A stretch of 64,000 nt of DNA from G001797105 sp964528155 (GTDB taxonomy: Bacteria > Chloroflexota > Anaerolineae > Anaerolineales > E44-bin32): contig CAZGRL010000003.1 of assembly GCA_964528155.1 (NCBI GenBank), positions 1 to 64,000 on the forward strand, given 5' to 3'. Positions within the stretch are counted from its first letter, which is position 1; each line of letters begins with the position of its first letter. Made by a program: the position numbers and the translations under genes. This document shows positions 26,444 through 34,085 of this stretch, one piece after another. Under the pieces are notes generated by a model that worked only from the letters and a program-made list of their open reading frames with translations, was not told where the DNA came from and made no database searches.

Positions 26444-27361
26444 CTACATGCCTTGCCCCGTGCTGTTCGCCATCGCATCAGCCTTCGCCGCTGCGGCGCC
26501 GACCGCAGCGCTGATCGTTCGGCGCAAGAGGATGCCGGTGAGATGCCTGCGGTACTCGAGCGTCGCCCGATGTGGGCTGGTGCGCAGGCGGACCTCGCGC
26601 AGCAACGCCTCGGTCGCCTCTGCCAAGACGTCCTCCGAAAGCTCGCGTCCGCGCAGAGCAGCCTCGGTCTCGCGGGCGCGCAGCGGCCGTGGCCCGGCCG
26701 GGCCGATGGCCACTCGAACATCCTCGACAATCGAGCCGAAGGGCCTGCTCAACCAGACCGCCATGTTGAGGATGGCGATGGCCACGCCTTGTGGGCGCAT
26801 GATCCGGCGGAAGGCGCTCGTCTCCCCGTCACGGCGCTTCTTCAACCGGAAACCGACAAGGATCTGCCGACTCCGATCGAAAGTCGTCTCGCCCGGACCG
26901 CGGAAGAGGTGCTCGAGGTCGACCCACATCCGCCCGTCCTGCGAGGCGATCTGAGCCTGAGCATCCAGCGCCAGCAGGGCGATCGTCCCGTCACCCGCAG
27001 GCAACGCGTGCGCCACATTGCCGCCGATCGTCGCCACGTTGCGAACCTGCGGCCCGCCGATCAACCCGCAAGCTTCCACCAGGCAGGGCGCGTGCTCTTT
27101 GAGGAGCGGATCTTCGACGATCGTCGAGTGGGTCACGGCCGCGCCGAGATAGATCTCATCGTCGGTCGCGGCGACGGCCTGCAGCTCGGGGATGCCGGTG
27201 ATGTCGACCAAGCAGGCCACCGGGGGATGCCGGCCTTGTTGAATGTCCAGCAAGAGATCCGTGCCTCCTGCGACGATATGAGCCGAACCGTCGGCCTCGG
27301 CGAGAATCGCCAGGGCCTCTTCCAGGTTGCCCGGTCGCAGATACTGCTCCCAAGAGGTCAT
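26444..27361 (-). CDS. Molybdenum hydroxylase 3, FAD subunit
   Basis: 305 residues from the ATG at 27361; an upstream TTG two codons earlier is also in frame. The FAD domain has HIVAGGTDLLLDIQQG and GPQVRNVATIGGNVAHALPAGD, followed by the CO dehydrogenase flavoprotein-like C-terminal domain. Length is normal for XdhB/YgfM-type subunits. It is 29 bases ahead of the FeS-Mo gene. YgfM of E. coli, the FAD subunit beside ssnA, is the closest functional parallel. Confidence 0.91.
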   Translation of the reverse strand: MTSWEQYLRPGNLEEALAILAEADGSAHIVAGGTDLLLDIQQGRHPPVACLVDITGIPELQAVAATDDEIYLGAAVTHSTIVEDPLLKEHAPCLVEACGLIGGPQVRNVATIGGNVAHALPAGDGTIALLALDAQAQIASQDGRMWVDLEHLFRGPGETTFDRSRQILVGFRLKKRRDGETSAFRRIMRPQGVAIAILNMAVWLSRPFGSIVEDVRVAIGPAGPRPLRARETEAALRGRELSEDVLAEATEALLREVRLRTSPHRATLEYRRHLTGILLRRTISAAVGAAAAKADAMANSTGQGM

Positions 27362-27507
27362 GCACAAACCGATTGAGGGTTGGTGGACCGGACGGCACTT
27401 TACGACGGGCGGGGCTGCCCGACGCCGCCGCAGGCACGCCCTGCGACGACCGCCGATCCGAGGTCACCCTATTCTACACGTGTGGCTTGACACCGACAAG
27501 CGGTAAC

Positions 27508-27644
27508 GACGATGGACGGCGAGGAGAGCGGGACCGGAGACGGGGGACCGGGGACCGATAGCGGATGCAGGGGGATCGCCTGCGAAAGAAGCAATTCGGT
27601 CTCCCGTCCTCCGTCCCCCGTCTGCTCTGCCGCCGTCCATCGTC
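27508..27644. repeat. Imperfect inverted repeat built of about 7-bp units
   Basis: In the 309-base gap between the aminotransferase and the hydroxylase 3 FAD gene, GACGATGGACGGCG at 27508-27521 pairs with CGCCGTCCATCGTC ending at 27644. Further inward, purine-rich GGGGACC-like units on the left face GTCTCCC, GTCCTCC, GTCCCCC units at 27599-27619. The units recur every seven bases. Both arms are intergenic. No gene or promoter is evident in the rest of the gap. Confidence 0.7.
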
Positions 27645-27670
27645 CGACGTCAGTCCAATGGGGAGTCCTC

Positions 27671-29029
27671 CTAACCGCGCGCCGAACGATCCGGAATCGC
27701 CAGGGCCTTGTTCACCGCAGCGAATCCCTCCGCAAGTTGCTCCTCGCTGATCGTCAGGGGCGGCGCCACGAGCACATTGTTCCAGTGGATAAAAGCGTAC
27801 ACGCCAAGCCCGAGGAGCTCCTGACGCAACGCCTGCATCTCGGGGCTGGTCCCGTTGAACGGCGCCATCGGTTCTCGGGTCCGGCGATCTTTGACGAGCT
27901 CAAGAACACCGAATAGGCCGATCGAGCGGACATCGCCGACGCTGGGGTGAGCTTCGCCCATCTGCCTCAGGTGGGCCGCCAGGCTCTTCCCCATTTCGGC
28001 CGAGCGCTCGACCAGGCGGTTCTCGTGCATCACGTTGAGGTTGGCGACGGCCGCCGCCATACTGATCGGGTGTCCGCTGTAGGTCAACCCCCCCTGGAAG
28101 ACGCGATCGCCGAATGTCTGAGCGATCTCGGGCTTCATGGCCACTGCCCCCAGAGGTGCATAGGCGGAGGTAAGGCCTTTGGCCATCGTCATCAAGTCGG
28201 GGACGACCTTCCAGTGATCCACTGCGAACCAGGCGCCGGTGCGTCCAAAACCGCTCATCACCTCATCACAGATCAACAGGATTCCGTATCGGTCGCACAG
28301 CTGACGCACGCCCTGAAGATAGCCGTCGGGGGGGACGATGATCCCGTTTGTACCGGTGACCGTTTCGATCATCACCGCGGCGATCGTCTCGGGCCCTTCG
28401 TATTGGATGATCTCTTCCAGGTGGTCGAGGTAGTCCTGGGCGAACTCAACCTCAGACGGATCATCACCGCGGGCGTGGAACGTAGAACGATAGCGATAGG
28501 GGTCGAGGAAATGCACCACGCCCGCCATGACTGCCGGCTCCCAGGCCCAGCGCCGCGGGTCGCCGGTGGCGGCGATCGCGCCATGGGTCGCCCCATGATA
28601 GGAACGGTAGCGCGCAAGAATCTTGTGGCGTCCGGTGTGGGCGCGCGCCAGCTTGATGGCGTTCTCGTTGGCATCCGCCCCACCCAGTGTGAAGAAGAAT
28701 CGGTCGAGGCCTGGCGGCGTGACCTCGGCCAACATCATCCCGAGTTGGGCTCTCGGTCGCGTCGCCATGCTCGGGGCTGCAAAGGCCAACTCCCTGGCCT
28801 GGGCGGCGATGGCTTCCGCCACCCGCTGATCGCCGTGCCCGATGTTGGAGCACATCAGCATGGAGTTGAAATCCAGGTAGCGCTTGCCATCTGCATCCCA
28901 GAAGTAGACACCTTCGGCACGCACCACCGGGATCGGGTCGACCGCCCCTTGAGCCGACCAACTCCAGAAGCTGTGCTGCAGACTCTTGTCACGGATCTCA
29001 GAATCTGGGATGTCAGGGATCATGCTCAT
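27671..29029 (-). CDS. Class III PLP-dependent aminotransferase (candidate beta-alanine/omega-amino acid type)
   Basis: 452 residues from the ATG at 29029, which has GAGG five bases upstream; the frame is open 57 bases further up to 29086. PLP-fold motifs are FFTLGGADANENAIKLAR, RYRSYHGATHGAIAATGD, LICDEVMSGFGRTG and the catalytic lysine in MAKGLTSAYAPLGAV. Family members move the amino group of omega-amino acids such as beta-alanine, taurine or 4-aminobutyrate to pyruvate or 2-oxoglutarate. It follows the dihydropyrimidinase gene, and a methylmalonate-semialdehyde dehydrogenase is nearby. Together they fit beta-alanine to malonate semialdehyde to acetyl-CoA. Substrate not proven. Confidence 0.87.
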   Translation of the reverse strand: MSMIPDIPDSEIRDKSLQHSFWSWSAQGAVDPIPVVRAEGVYFWDADGKRYLDFNSMLMCSNIGHGDQRVAEAIAAQARELAFAAPSMATRPRAQLGMMLAEVTPPGLDRFFFTLGGADANENAIKLARAHTGRHKILARYRSYHGATHGAIAATGDPRRWAWEPAVMAGVVHFLDPYRYRSTFHARGDDPSEVEFAQDYLDHLEEIIQYEGPETIAAVMIETVTGTNGIIVPPDGYLQGVRQLCDRYGILLICDEVMSGFGRTGAWFAVDHWKVVPDLMTMAKGLTSAYAPLGAVAMKPEIAQTFGDRVFQGGLTYSGHPISMAAAVANLNVMHENRLVERSAEMGKSLAAHLRQMGEAHPSVGDVRSIGLFGVLELVKDRRTREPMAPFNGTSPEMQALRQELLGLGVYAFIHWNNVLVAPPLTISEEQLAEGFAAVNKALAIPDRSARG

Positions 29030-29090
29030 CAAAGCCTCGATATCGCCCAGGCTCCCGGAGCGCAACGGCACCGAGGCCCCAGTCAACCAG

Positions 29091-29119
29091 GCTCCCGGAG
29101 CCTTGAAGGCTCCGGGAGC
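29091..29119. repeat. 12-bp hairpin with a direct-repeat copy of one arm
   Basis: GCTCCCGGAGCC (29091-29102) and GGCTCCGGGAGC (29108-29119) pair perfectly with a TTGAA loop in the gap between dihydropyrimidinase and aminotransferase genes. The left-arm sequence CCAGGCTCCCGGAGC also occurs as a direct repeat at about 29048-29061. No T-run follows on the minus strand. It could be an RNA-processing or attenuating hairpin within the operon. Confidence 0.7.
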
Positions 29120-29128
29120 TTAGACTAG

Positions 29129-30553
29129 TCAGATCACTTCCGCACCCGGGTTTCGCTTCAAGAATTCGCCCTGTCCGGCCTGGCCGAGCCATCGCTCGCC
29201 GTCGACGATGAGTTTGCCGCGCAAGAAGACCTTCTCAGGAAACCCGACCAGCTCCCACCCTTCATACAGGTTGTAGTCCGTCCTGTGCCGGGCGTGAGCC
29301 ACGCCGTAGGTCAGGCGGCGTTCGGGGTCCCACACGACAATGTCGGCATCGGAGCCGGGCTCAAGCGCCCCTTTTCGCGGGTACAGCCCGAAGATCCTGG
29401 CAGCGTTGGTCGACGTCAGGGCGACAAACTGGTTCGGCGTCAGTCGGTCCTTCCCTACCCCATACGTCCACAGGATCGGCATCCTATCGCCTACCCCCGG
29501 AACACCGTTGGGGATCTTGGTGAAGTCGTTCGCCCCGAGCTCCTTCCCCGGGATGGCGACCGGCTTGCCTTCATAGTCGATGGGGTGAGTGCCGTCGTAG
29601 AAGAACGGGCAATGATCGGTGCCGACGGTCTGCAGGCTGTCATCGCTCAACCCTTCCCACAGGGCCTCATTGTCAGCCTCGGTTCGCATCGGCGGGGAGC
29701 AGATCCACTTGGCTCCGTCCGGACGGCGAAGGTCTTCGATGCTGAAAAACAGGTAGGGCGGGCATGTCTCGCCCATTACCTGCACTCCCTGAGCACGGCC
29801 GTAGCGCAACTGCTGCAACTCGCCGGCGCTGTTCATGTGAACGATGTACAGGTGCGCACTGGCCTGGGCAGCCAGCGCGATGGCGCGCAACACGGCTTCG
29901 ACGCCGCCCCACGCCGGTCGTGTCAGGGCATGCCACTCCGGAGAGCGATGACCGGCCGCCAGCGCTTCACGCACCAGGATGTCGATCACGTCGCCGTTCT
30001 CGGCGTGGAGCATGGTCAGCATCCCGTGAGCGGCTCCGGTGCGCATCACTTGGAAGATCTCGCCATCCTGCAGGCGAAGCCGACCGTTGTAGGCAGTGAA
30101 GACCTTCAGGGTGGTTATCCCCTGCTCCACGAGCGTGGGTATCTCGGCGAGAATGGCATCGTCCAGTCGCGTGATGTTCATGTGAAAGCCGAAGTCGACG
30201 GCTGCTTTGTTGTCGGCCTTGGCGTGCCACGCGTCGACGCCGCTGCGGAGCGTTCCCACATCCGGTTGAGGGACGAAGTCCATGACCGTCGTTGTGCCAC
30301 CGAAGGCAGCCGCCTTGTGGCCCGTGTAATGATCGTCGGAGGAGACGGTGTCGAACATGGGCAGATCGAAATGGGTGTGCGGGTCGATGCCGCCAGGGAG
30401 GACGAGCTTGCCGCGTGCATCCACGATCTCGGCGTCGGGGGCTGCCAGCGCTTCCCCGACCTCGGCGATGGTCTCCCCCTCGACCAGCAGGTCAAGCCGT
30501 CGGGTTGCGGTAGCAGAGACGAGGGTTCCACCCCGGATGAGCGTACGTTTCAT
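29129..30553 (-). CDS. hydA: Dihydropyrimidinase/D-hydantoinase-type cyclic amidohydrolase
   Basis: 474 residues. The metal motif is GIDPHTHFDLPM, the bridging carbamylated lysine is in TTLKVFTAYNGRL (about residue 150), and later ligands are in LHAENGD, IVHMNSAGE and VGTDHCPF. It opens hydantoin or dihydropyrimidine rings to N-carbamoyl amino acids. In bacterial anaerobic purine/urate gene sets the homologue HyuA acts on a purine-derived hydantoin. AAGAGG lies 11 bases before the ATG. This is the first gene of the long minus-strand run. No beta-ureidopropionase was found in the window. Confidence 0.93.
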   Translation of the reverse strand: MKRTLIRGGTLVSATATRRLDLLVEGETIAEVGEALAAPDAEIVDARGKLVLPGGIDPHTHFDLPMFDTVSSDDHYTGHKAAAFGGTTTVMDFVPQPDVGTLRSGVDAWHAKADNKAAVDFGFHMNITRLDDAILAEIPTLVEQGITTLKVFTAYNGRLRLQDGEIFQVMRTGAAHGMLTMLHAENGDVIDILVREALAAGHRSPEWHALTRPAWGGVEAVLRAIALAAQASAHLYIVHMNSAGELQQLRYGRAQGVQVMGETCPPYLFFSIEDLRRPDGAKWICSPPMRTEADNEALWEGLSDDSLQTVGTDHCPFFYDGTHPIDYEGKPVAIPGKELGANDFTKIPNGVPGVGDRMPILWTYGVGKDRLTPNQFVALTSTNAARIFGLYPRKGALEPGSDADIVVWDPERRLTYGVAHARHRTDYNLYEGWELVGFPEKVFLRGKLIVDGERWLGQAGQGEFLKRNPGAEVI

Positions 30554-30612
30554 GCCAATGGTCGCCTCTTGTCGTTATGAAGGTCTCGGATGCGACTTCG
30601 AAACGCCCGACC

Positions 30613-30618
30613 ATTATA
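30613..30618 (-). promoter_or_regulatory. Candidate -10 box of the hydA promoter
   Basis: A consensus TATAAT on the minus strand lies about 60 bases upstream of the hydA ATG. No good -35 box is found at 16-18 bases; GGGTCG is the sequence at that spacing. A regulated, activator-dependent promoter would fit. Low certainty. Confidence 0.4.
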
Positions 30619-30679
30619 GGCCGGTTACCCAGGATCGACCCGGGCCAGGGACGACCTTCCGCCCAGTGTGCACAAGGTC

Positions 30680-30776
30680 TTTTTGAAGGATGGGGACGGC
30701 TCCGCCGTCCCCATCCTTCAAAAAACTATCATCTCCCCCCGTCATCCCGCGCGGAGCGAAGTCGAAGGAGGGGGAG
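30680..30776. repeat. Composite intergenic palindrome: 21-bp hairpin plus C/G-rich inverted repeat
   Basis: Arms 30680-30700 and 30704-30724 are perfect 21-base complements with a TCC loop, tip GGC-TCC-GCC. They share the core GAAGGATGGGG with the hairpin at 63420-63474. Next to it CTCCCCC at 30733-30739 pairs with GGGGGAG at 30770-30776, enclosing GTCATCCCGCGCGGAGCGAA, a phrase of the type often seen in dispersed intergenic repeats. It lies between divergent hydA and the SET-domain gene. Because the arms begin TTTTT and end AAAAA, each strand has a T-run next to a stem, but within the arm. Confidence 0.8.
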
Positions 30777-30855
30777 GGGGACAGAGGGCGTGGGGGTCCA
30801 GCGACGAATCTCCTTCGATTTCCTGGACCTTGCGACACAAGGCCGTGTAGAATGC

Positions 30856-30892
30856 ACACATCACCACGCCCCGGTTCGGCTTGCTGATGTGT
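30856..30892. promoter_or_regulatory. Operator-like inverted repeat upstream of the SET gene
   Basis: ACACATCA (30856-30863) and TGATGTGT (30885-30892) form an 8-bp inverted repeat with 21 bases between them. It lies just after a possible plus-strand -10 (TAGAAT at 30848-30853, with TGGACC 18 bases before it) and about 70 bases upstream of the SET-domain start. It could be a regulator site or an RNA hairpin. Weak evidence. Confidence 0.35.
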
Positions 30893-30963
30893 CATCCCGC
30901 TCGTCCGAATGGCCTTAACAACCGGCACCCTGAGCGCGAATTCAATCGAGAGCGGTGAGACCG

Positions 30964-31461
30964 ATGGCGAAGATACCACCCAGCTACGTCGTCCGGAAGT
31001 CGCCTATCCAGGGGATGGGCGTATTCGCCACACGCAGGATCCGGCGTGGCACGCGCATCATTGAGTACAAGGGAGAGCGCGTCTCCTCCGACGAGGCAGA
31101 CGATCGCTACGACGACGATCAAATGGAGCGTCATCACACGTTCCTGTTCACCGTCGACGAAGAAACGTTGATCGACGCTGCCGTCAACGGCAACGAGGCG
31201 CGTTTCATCAATCATTCGTGTGATCCGAATTGTGAAGCCGTGCTCGAGGACGGTCGAGTCTATATCGAGGCGATCAAGAACATCCAGCCCGGTGTCGAGC
31301 TGACCTACGACTACCATTACGAGCGCGAGGGCCCGTATCAAGAATCCTGGGCCGAGCTGTACGCCTGTCATTGCGGCGCCGAAAACTGCAGGGGGACTAT
31401 CCTCGACAGGCCCAGGCCGCCGACGCGACGTCGGCGCCGACGCAAGAAGCCGCGCCGCTGA
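30964..31461 (+). CDS. SET-domain protein methyltransferase with post-SET zinc motif and basic tail
   Basis: 165 residues from the ATG at 30964, preceded by GGTGAG; a GTG three codons earlier is also open. The SET core is complete: KSPIQGMGVFATRRIRRG, RFINHSCDPNCE (SAM/knot motif), VELTYDYHY (catalytic Tyr region) and the post-SET cysteines CHCGAENCRG. The tail is almost all Arg and Lys. SET enzymes transfer methyl groups from SAM to protein lysines. The gene is the lone plus-strand gene in a minus-strand region, divergent from hydA and convergent with the next gene. The basic tail suggests nucleic acid or nucleoid association (inference). Confidence 0.9.
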   Translation: MAKIPPSYVVRKSPIQGMGVFATRRIRRGTRIIEYKGERVSSDEADDRYDDDQMERHHTFLFTVDEETLIDAAVNGNEARFINHSCDPNCEAVLEDGRVYIEAIKNIQPGVELTYDYHYEREGPYQESWAELYACHCGAENCRGTILDRPRPPTRRRRRRKKPRR

Positions 31462-31550
31462 TCCTCGACAGGCCAATCCGGCCTTGCGCCTGGAGTGAGC
31501 GGGCGAGACTCCACATTTCACGTGCTGGACAAGACCCCCACCCCCTTTGT

Positions 31551-31768
31551 CCCCCTCCCCCGGCTTAGTGTCTCCATGCCATACAATGATCCTCACCGGG
31601 GGAGGGGGATGAGTTGATTCGGAGGGAGGGGGGCGGCTTTGCCGCCCCCTTCCCTCCGAGATTTCCTCCCCCCTCTCCGCCGAAGGCTCTGTCTCTCATC
31701 CGGACGCTTTCCGGCGGAGAGGGGGTTAGGGGGTGAGGAGAAGATCGGCTTCTAACCGAAGCCGATCT
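31551..31768. repeat. Array of four adjacent inverted repeats between convergent genes
   Basis: Within the 399-base gap between the SET gene and 31861 lie four palindromes in a row. (1) CCCCCTCCCCCGG/CCGGGGGAGGGGG, 31551-31563 and 31596-31608. (2) A 19-bp hairpin 31619-31659 with tip GGC-TTT-GCC and one G-T pair. (3) CCCCCTCTCCGCCG/CGGCGGAGAGGGGG, 31669-31682 and 31712-31725. (4) AGATCGGCTTC-TAACC-GAAGCCGATCT, 31742-31768. They may act together as a two-way terminator. The first 90 bases of the gap show nothing else. Confidence 0.8.
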
Positions 31769-31860
31769 GATTCTTCGCTGTCAATCAAAGCGGAGACCAT
31801 CAGGTTGTCGGCACAGAAGCACGCGGCCCCAGAAGACTCGACAGACGTTCGCGGGGCGCC

Positions 31861-32379
31861 TTAGGGCAAGAAGTACTCCGTCCCGCAGTAGGGGCAGGTG
31901 ATCACACCCTTGCCGGCCAGCTTCAAGTCTCCCCCACAATGGCGACATTTCTCCAACTTCCGCAGACCGGCCGCCTCGCTTGAATAGAGCACCCCCTCCT
32001 CCCAATTGATGTACCCACTGAAGATCCCCAGACCGACGAGCTCGTGGACTCGGCGCTGGACGTCGTCCCGGGTGGCCTTGAGCTCGATCGCCAGGTCGCC
32101 CACCGGGACCTGACCCCGGCTCTGCACGATATCGAGGATTCTGCGCAACTCGGTCCTGCCGGCCTCTTCGGCTGATTCGCGGGCGCTTCGGACGAGCATG
32201 AAGATGCCAACCCCCCATAGCGGGAGGATCACCGCCGCCAGTAGGGCGCCCCCGACGAGCGCCCCGCCGATCTTCAGAGCTCCGCCGGCCAGGGAGGATC
32301 CGATCCAGGCAATGCCTATCAACCCCAAGACAAGCCCACCTAAGATGAGCAGGATTCCGATGACCCTTCCGCCCGTCAC
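31861..32379 (-). CDS. Membrane protein with winged-helix-like and zinc-ribbon domains
   Basis: 172 residues starting at a GTG with GAAGGAGG upstream. Two hydrophobic segments (about residues 5-26 and 37-63) are followed by a soluble region. That region looks like a small winged helix (ELRRILDIVQSRGQVPVGDLAIELKATRDDVQRRVHEL, given here only as a region near residues 77-115). The C-terminus is a zinc ribbon CRHCGGD...CPYCGTEYF. The helix-turn-helix-like part resembles the PCI/winged-helix segment seen in many Chloroflexota membrane proteins. Function unknown; a role in sensing or protein contact is possible. Confidence 0.8.
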   Translation of the reverse strand: MTGGRVIGILLILGGLVLGLIGIAWIGSSLAGGALKIGGALVGGALLAAVILPLWGVGIFMLVRSARESAEEAGRTELRRILDIVQSRGQVPVGDLAIELKATRDDVQRRVHELVGLGIFSGYINWEEGVLYSSEAAGLRKLEKCRHCGGDLKLAGKGVITCPYCGTEYFLP

Positions 32380-32443
32380 TCCACAGCCTCCTTCGCAACG
32401 CAGACCTGCGGCGGCTCCACTTTCCCGTTCCCCCTCAGTTCAC

Positions 32444-33922
32444 CTAGAACTGTCTCGACCACGCCTTGGGCCAGCGCTCGATGACGATTTTGGTTTGGGT
32501 GAAGAACTCGACGGCGTGCTTCCCCTGACCGTGCAATGTCCCGAAGAAGCTCTCCTTCCACCCGCTGAAAGGGAAGAAAGCCATCGGCGCCGCCACCCCG
32601 ATGTTGATCCCGATGTTGCCGGCCTGTACCTCATACCTGAACTTGCGCGCCGCGGCGCCGCTGCTGGTGAACACGCAGGCCATGTTTCCGTACCGACCCG
32701 TGTTCACCATCTCGATCGCCTGATCGATGTCATCGAGGTTGATCAGGGTCATGACCGGTCCGAAGATCTCAGTACACGCCAGCGTGCTGTCCGGCCGGAC
32801 ATCGTCAAGGATGCTCGGCCGCACAAAGAAGCCTTCCTCATACCCTTCAATGACCGAATCCCGGCCATCGACGAGCAGACGAGCTCCTTCGTCAAGTCCC
32901 GTCTGGATCAAGCCCTGGATGCGCGCCTTGCTCTTCCTGGTGATCACCGGGCCCATCTCCACTCCAGGATCGAGGCCGGACCCCACCACCCTGCGACTGG
33001 CGGCCTCCGCCAGAGCCGGTTTGAGAGCCTCCCCGGCCTCGCCGACAAGCAATACGTTGGCCGCGGCCAGACAGCGCTGCCCGGCGTTGCCGAACACGCT
33101 GTCGGTCACGATCCGGGTCGTCATCTCCGGGTCCGCGTCCGGCAGGATGATCACCGGGTTCTTGGCTCCGCCCTGGGCCTGGACCCTCTTCCCGTTCGCG
33201 GAAGCCCGACTGTAAATGTGGCGTGCAACGGGAGTCGACCCGACGAAAGTGACCCCATTGACCTCAGGATGGTCCAGGATGGCGTTGACCGTCTCCGCCG
33301 CCCCGATGACCATGTTGACCACACCTTTCGGGAAACCGATCTCGTCAAAGATGTGGAAGATCTTCACCATGGTGATCGGCGTCCGTTCCGAAGGCTTGAT
33401 GATCACCGTGTTCCCGCACGCCAGCGCGTAGGGTAGGAACCAGAACGGGATCATGCCCGGAAAGTTGAACGGACAGATGGACGCCACGACCCCGACAGGC
33501 TGTCGAATCATGAATTCATCGATGCCGACGGCAATGTCTTCCGAGAATCCTCCCATCATCATCAAAGGGATGCCGCAGGCGACCTCGACGTTCTCGATCG
33601 CGCGGCGCAGCTCGCCTCGGGCCTCCCCAAGCACTTTCCCGTTCTCCAGGGTGATGGAACGCGCCAGATCCTCAAGATTCGTCCCGAGGGCCGACTTCAG
33701 CTTGAACAGGTATTGAATCCGATCGGTCGCGGGAAGCCGCCGCCAGTCCCCGAAGGCTTTGGTGGCGGCCTCGGCGGCTTTGTTCACATCTGTCGGCTTC
33801 GACAAGGGGGCCAGGGCAAGGACTTCGGATGTCGCCGGGTTTTCCACCTCCACCCAGCTTTCCGCGTCAGCATCAACCCAGGTCCCACCGATGTAGTTCT
33901 GCAATCGGTCAGGGGTAGGCAT
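32444..33922 (-). CDS. mmsA: Methylmalonate-semialdehyde dehydrogenase (CoA-acylating)
   Basis: 492 residues of the aldehyde dehydrogenase superfamily, MmsA branch. Motifs are VGVVASICPFNFPGMIPFWF, the NAD-binding GNTVIIKPSERTP, FVGSTPVARHIY and the catalytic Cys in GNAGQRCLAAAN. The branch converts malonate or methylmalonate semialdehyde plus CoA and NAD to acetyl- or propionyl-CoA and CO2. With the dihydropyrimidinase and class III aminotransferase at 27671-30553 it could finish a beta-alanine pathway. It lies 64 bases upstream of the zinc-ribbon membrane protein gene and about 160 bases downstream of the DUF2207 gene. Confidence 0.93.
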   Translation of the reverse strand: MPTPDRLQNYIGGTWVDADAESWVEVENPATSEVLALAPLSKPTDVNKAAEAATKAFGDWRRLPATDRIQYLFKLKSALGTNLEDLARSITLENGKVLGEARGELRRAIENVEVACGIPLMMMGGFSEDIAVGIDEFMIRQPVGVVASICPFNFPGMIPFWFLPYALACGNTVIIKPSERTPITMVKIFHIFDEIGFPKGVVNMVIGAAETVNAILDHPEVNGVTFVGSTPVARHIYSRASANGKRVQAQGGAKNPVIILPDADPEMTTRIVTDSVFGNAGQRCLAAANVLLVGEAGEALKPALAEAASRRVVGSGLDPGVEMGPVITRKSKARIQGLIQTGLDEGARLLVDGRDSVIEGYEEGFFVRPSILDDVRPDSTLACTEIFGPVMTLINLDDIDQAIEMVNTGRYGNMACVFTSSGAAARKFRYEVQAGNIGINIGVAAPMAFFPFSGWKESFFGTLHGQGKHAVEFFTQTKIVIERWPKAWSRQF

Positions 33923-34085
33923 CAGGTCCTCCGAGAGACAAGTTGTTCGGGTTTCGGACGATCTCGCTTGTCAATCTACGAGCGATTCCGATTTGAGTAG
34001 CAGACGGTCATGCGGCCGGAACTGCAACGCGTGACCTAAGTAGCGCCTGGCACAGGCAGCAGGCTCGCATATGAAGGGCCGATGT

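Noticed and set aside
24945..26954. A 669-codon plus-strand open frame opposite hydroxylase 3
   Set aside because: Low-complexity Arg/Pro/Ser-rich translation with no family; a shadow of the minus-strand gene.
5826..27361. Selenocysteine (in-frame TGA) in the molybdenum hydroxylases
   Set aside because: All three Mo subunits run without an internal stop; selenium-dependent hydroxylases of this type carry labile selenium on the cofactor, not selenocysteine.
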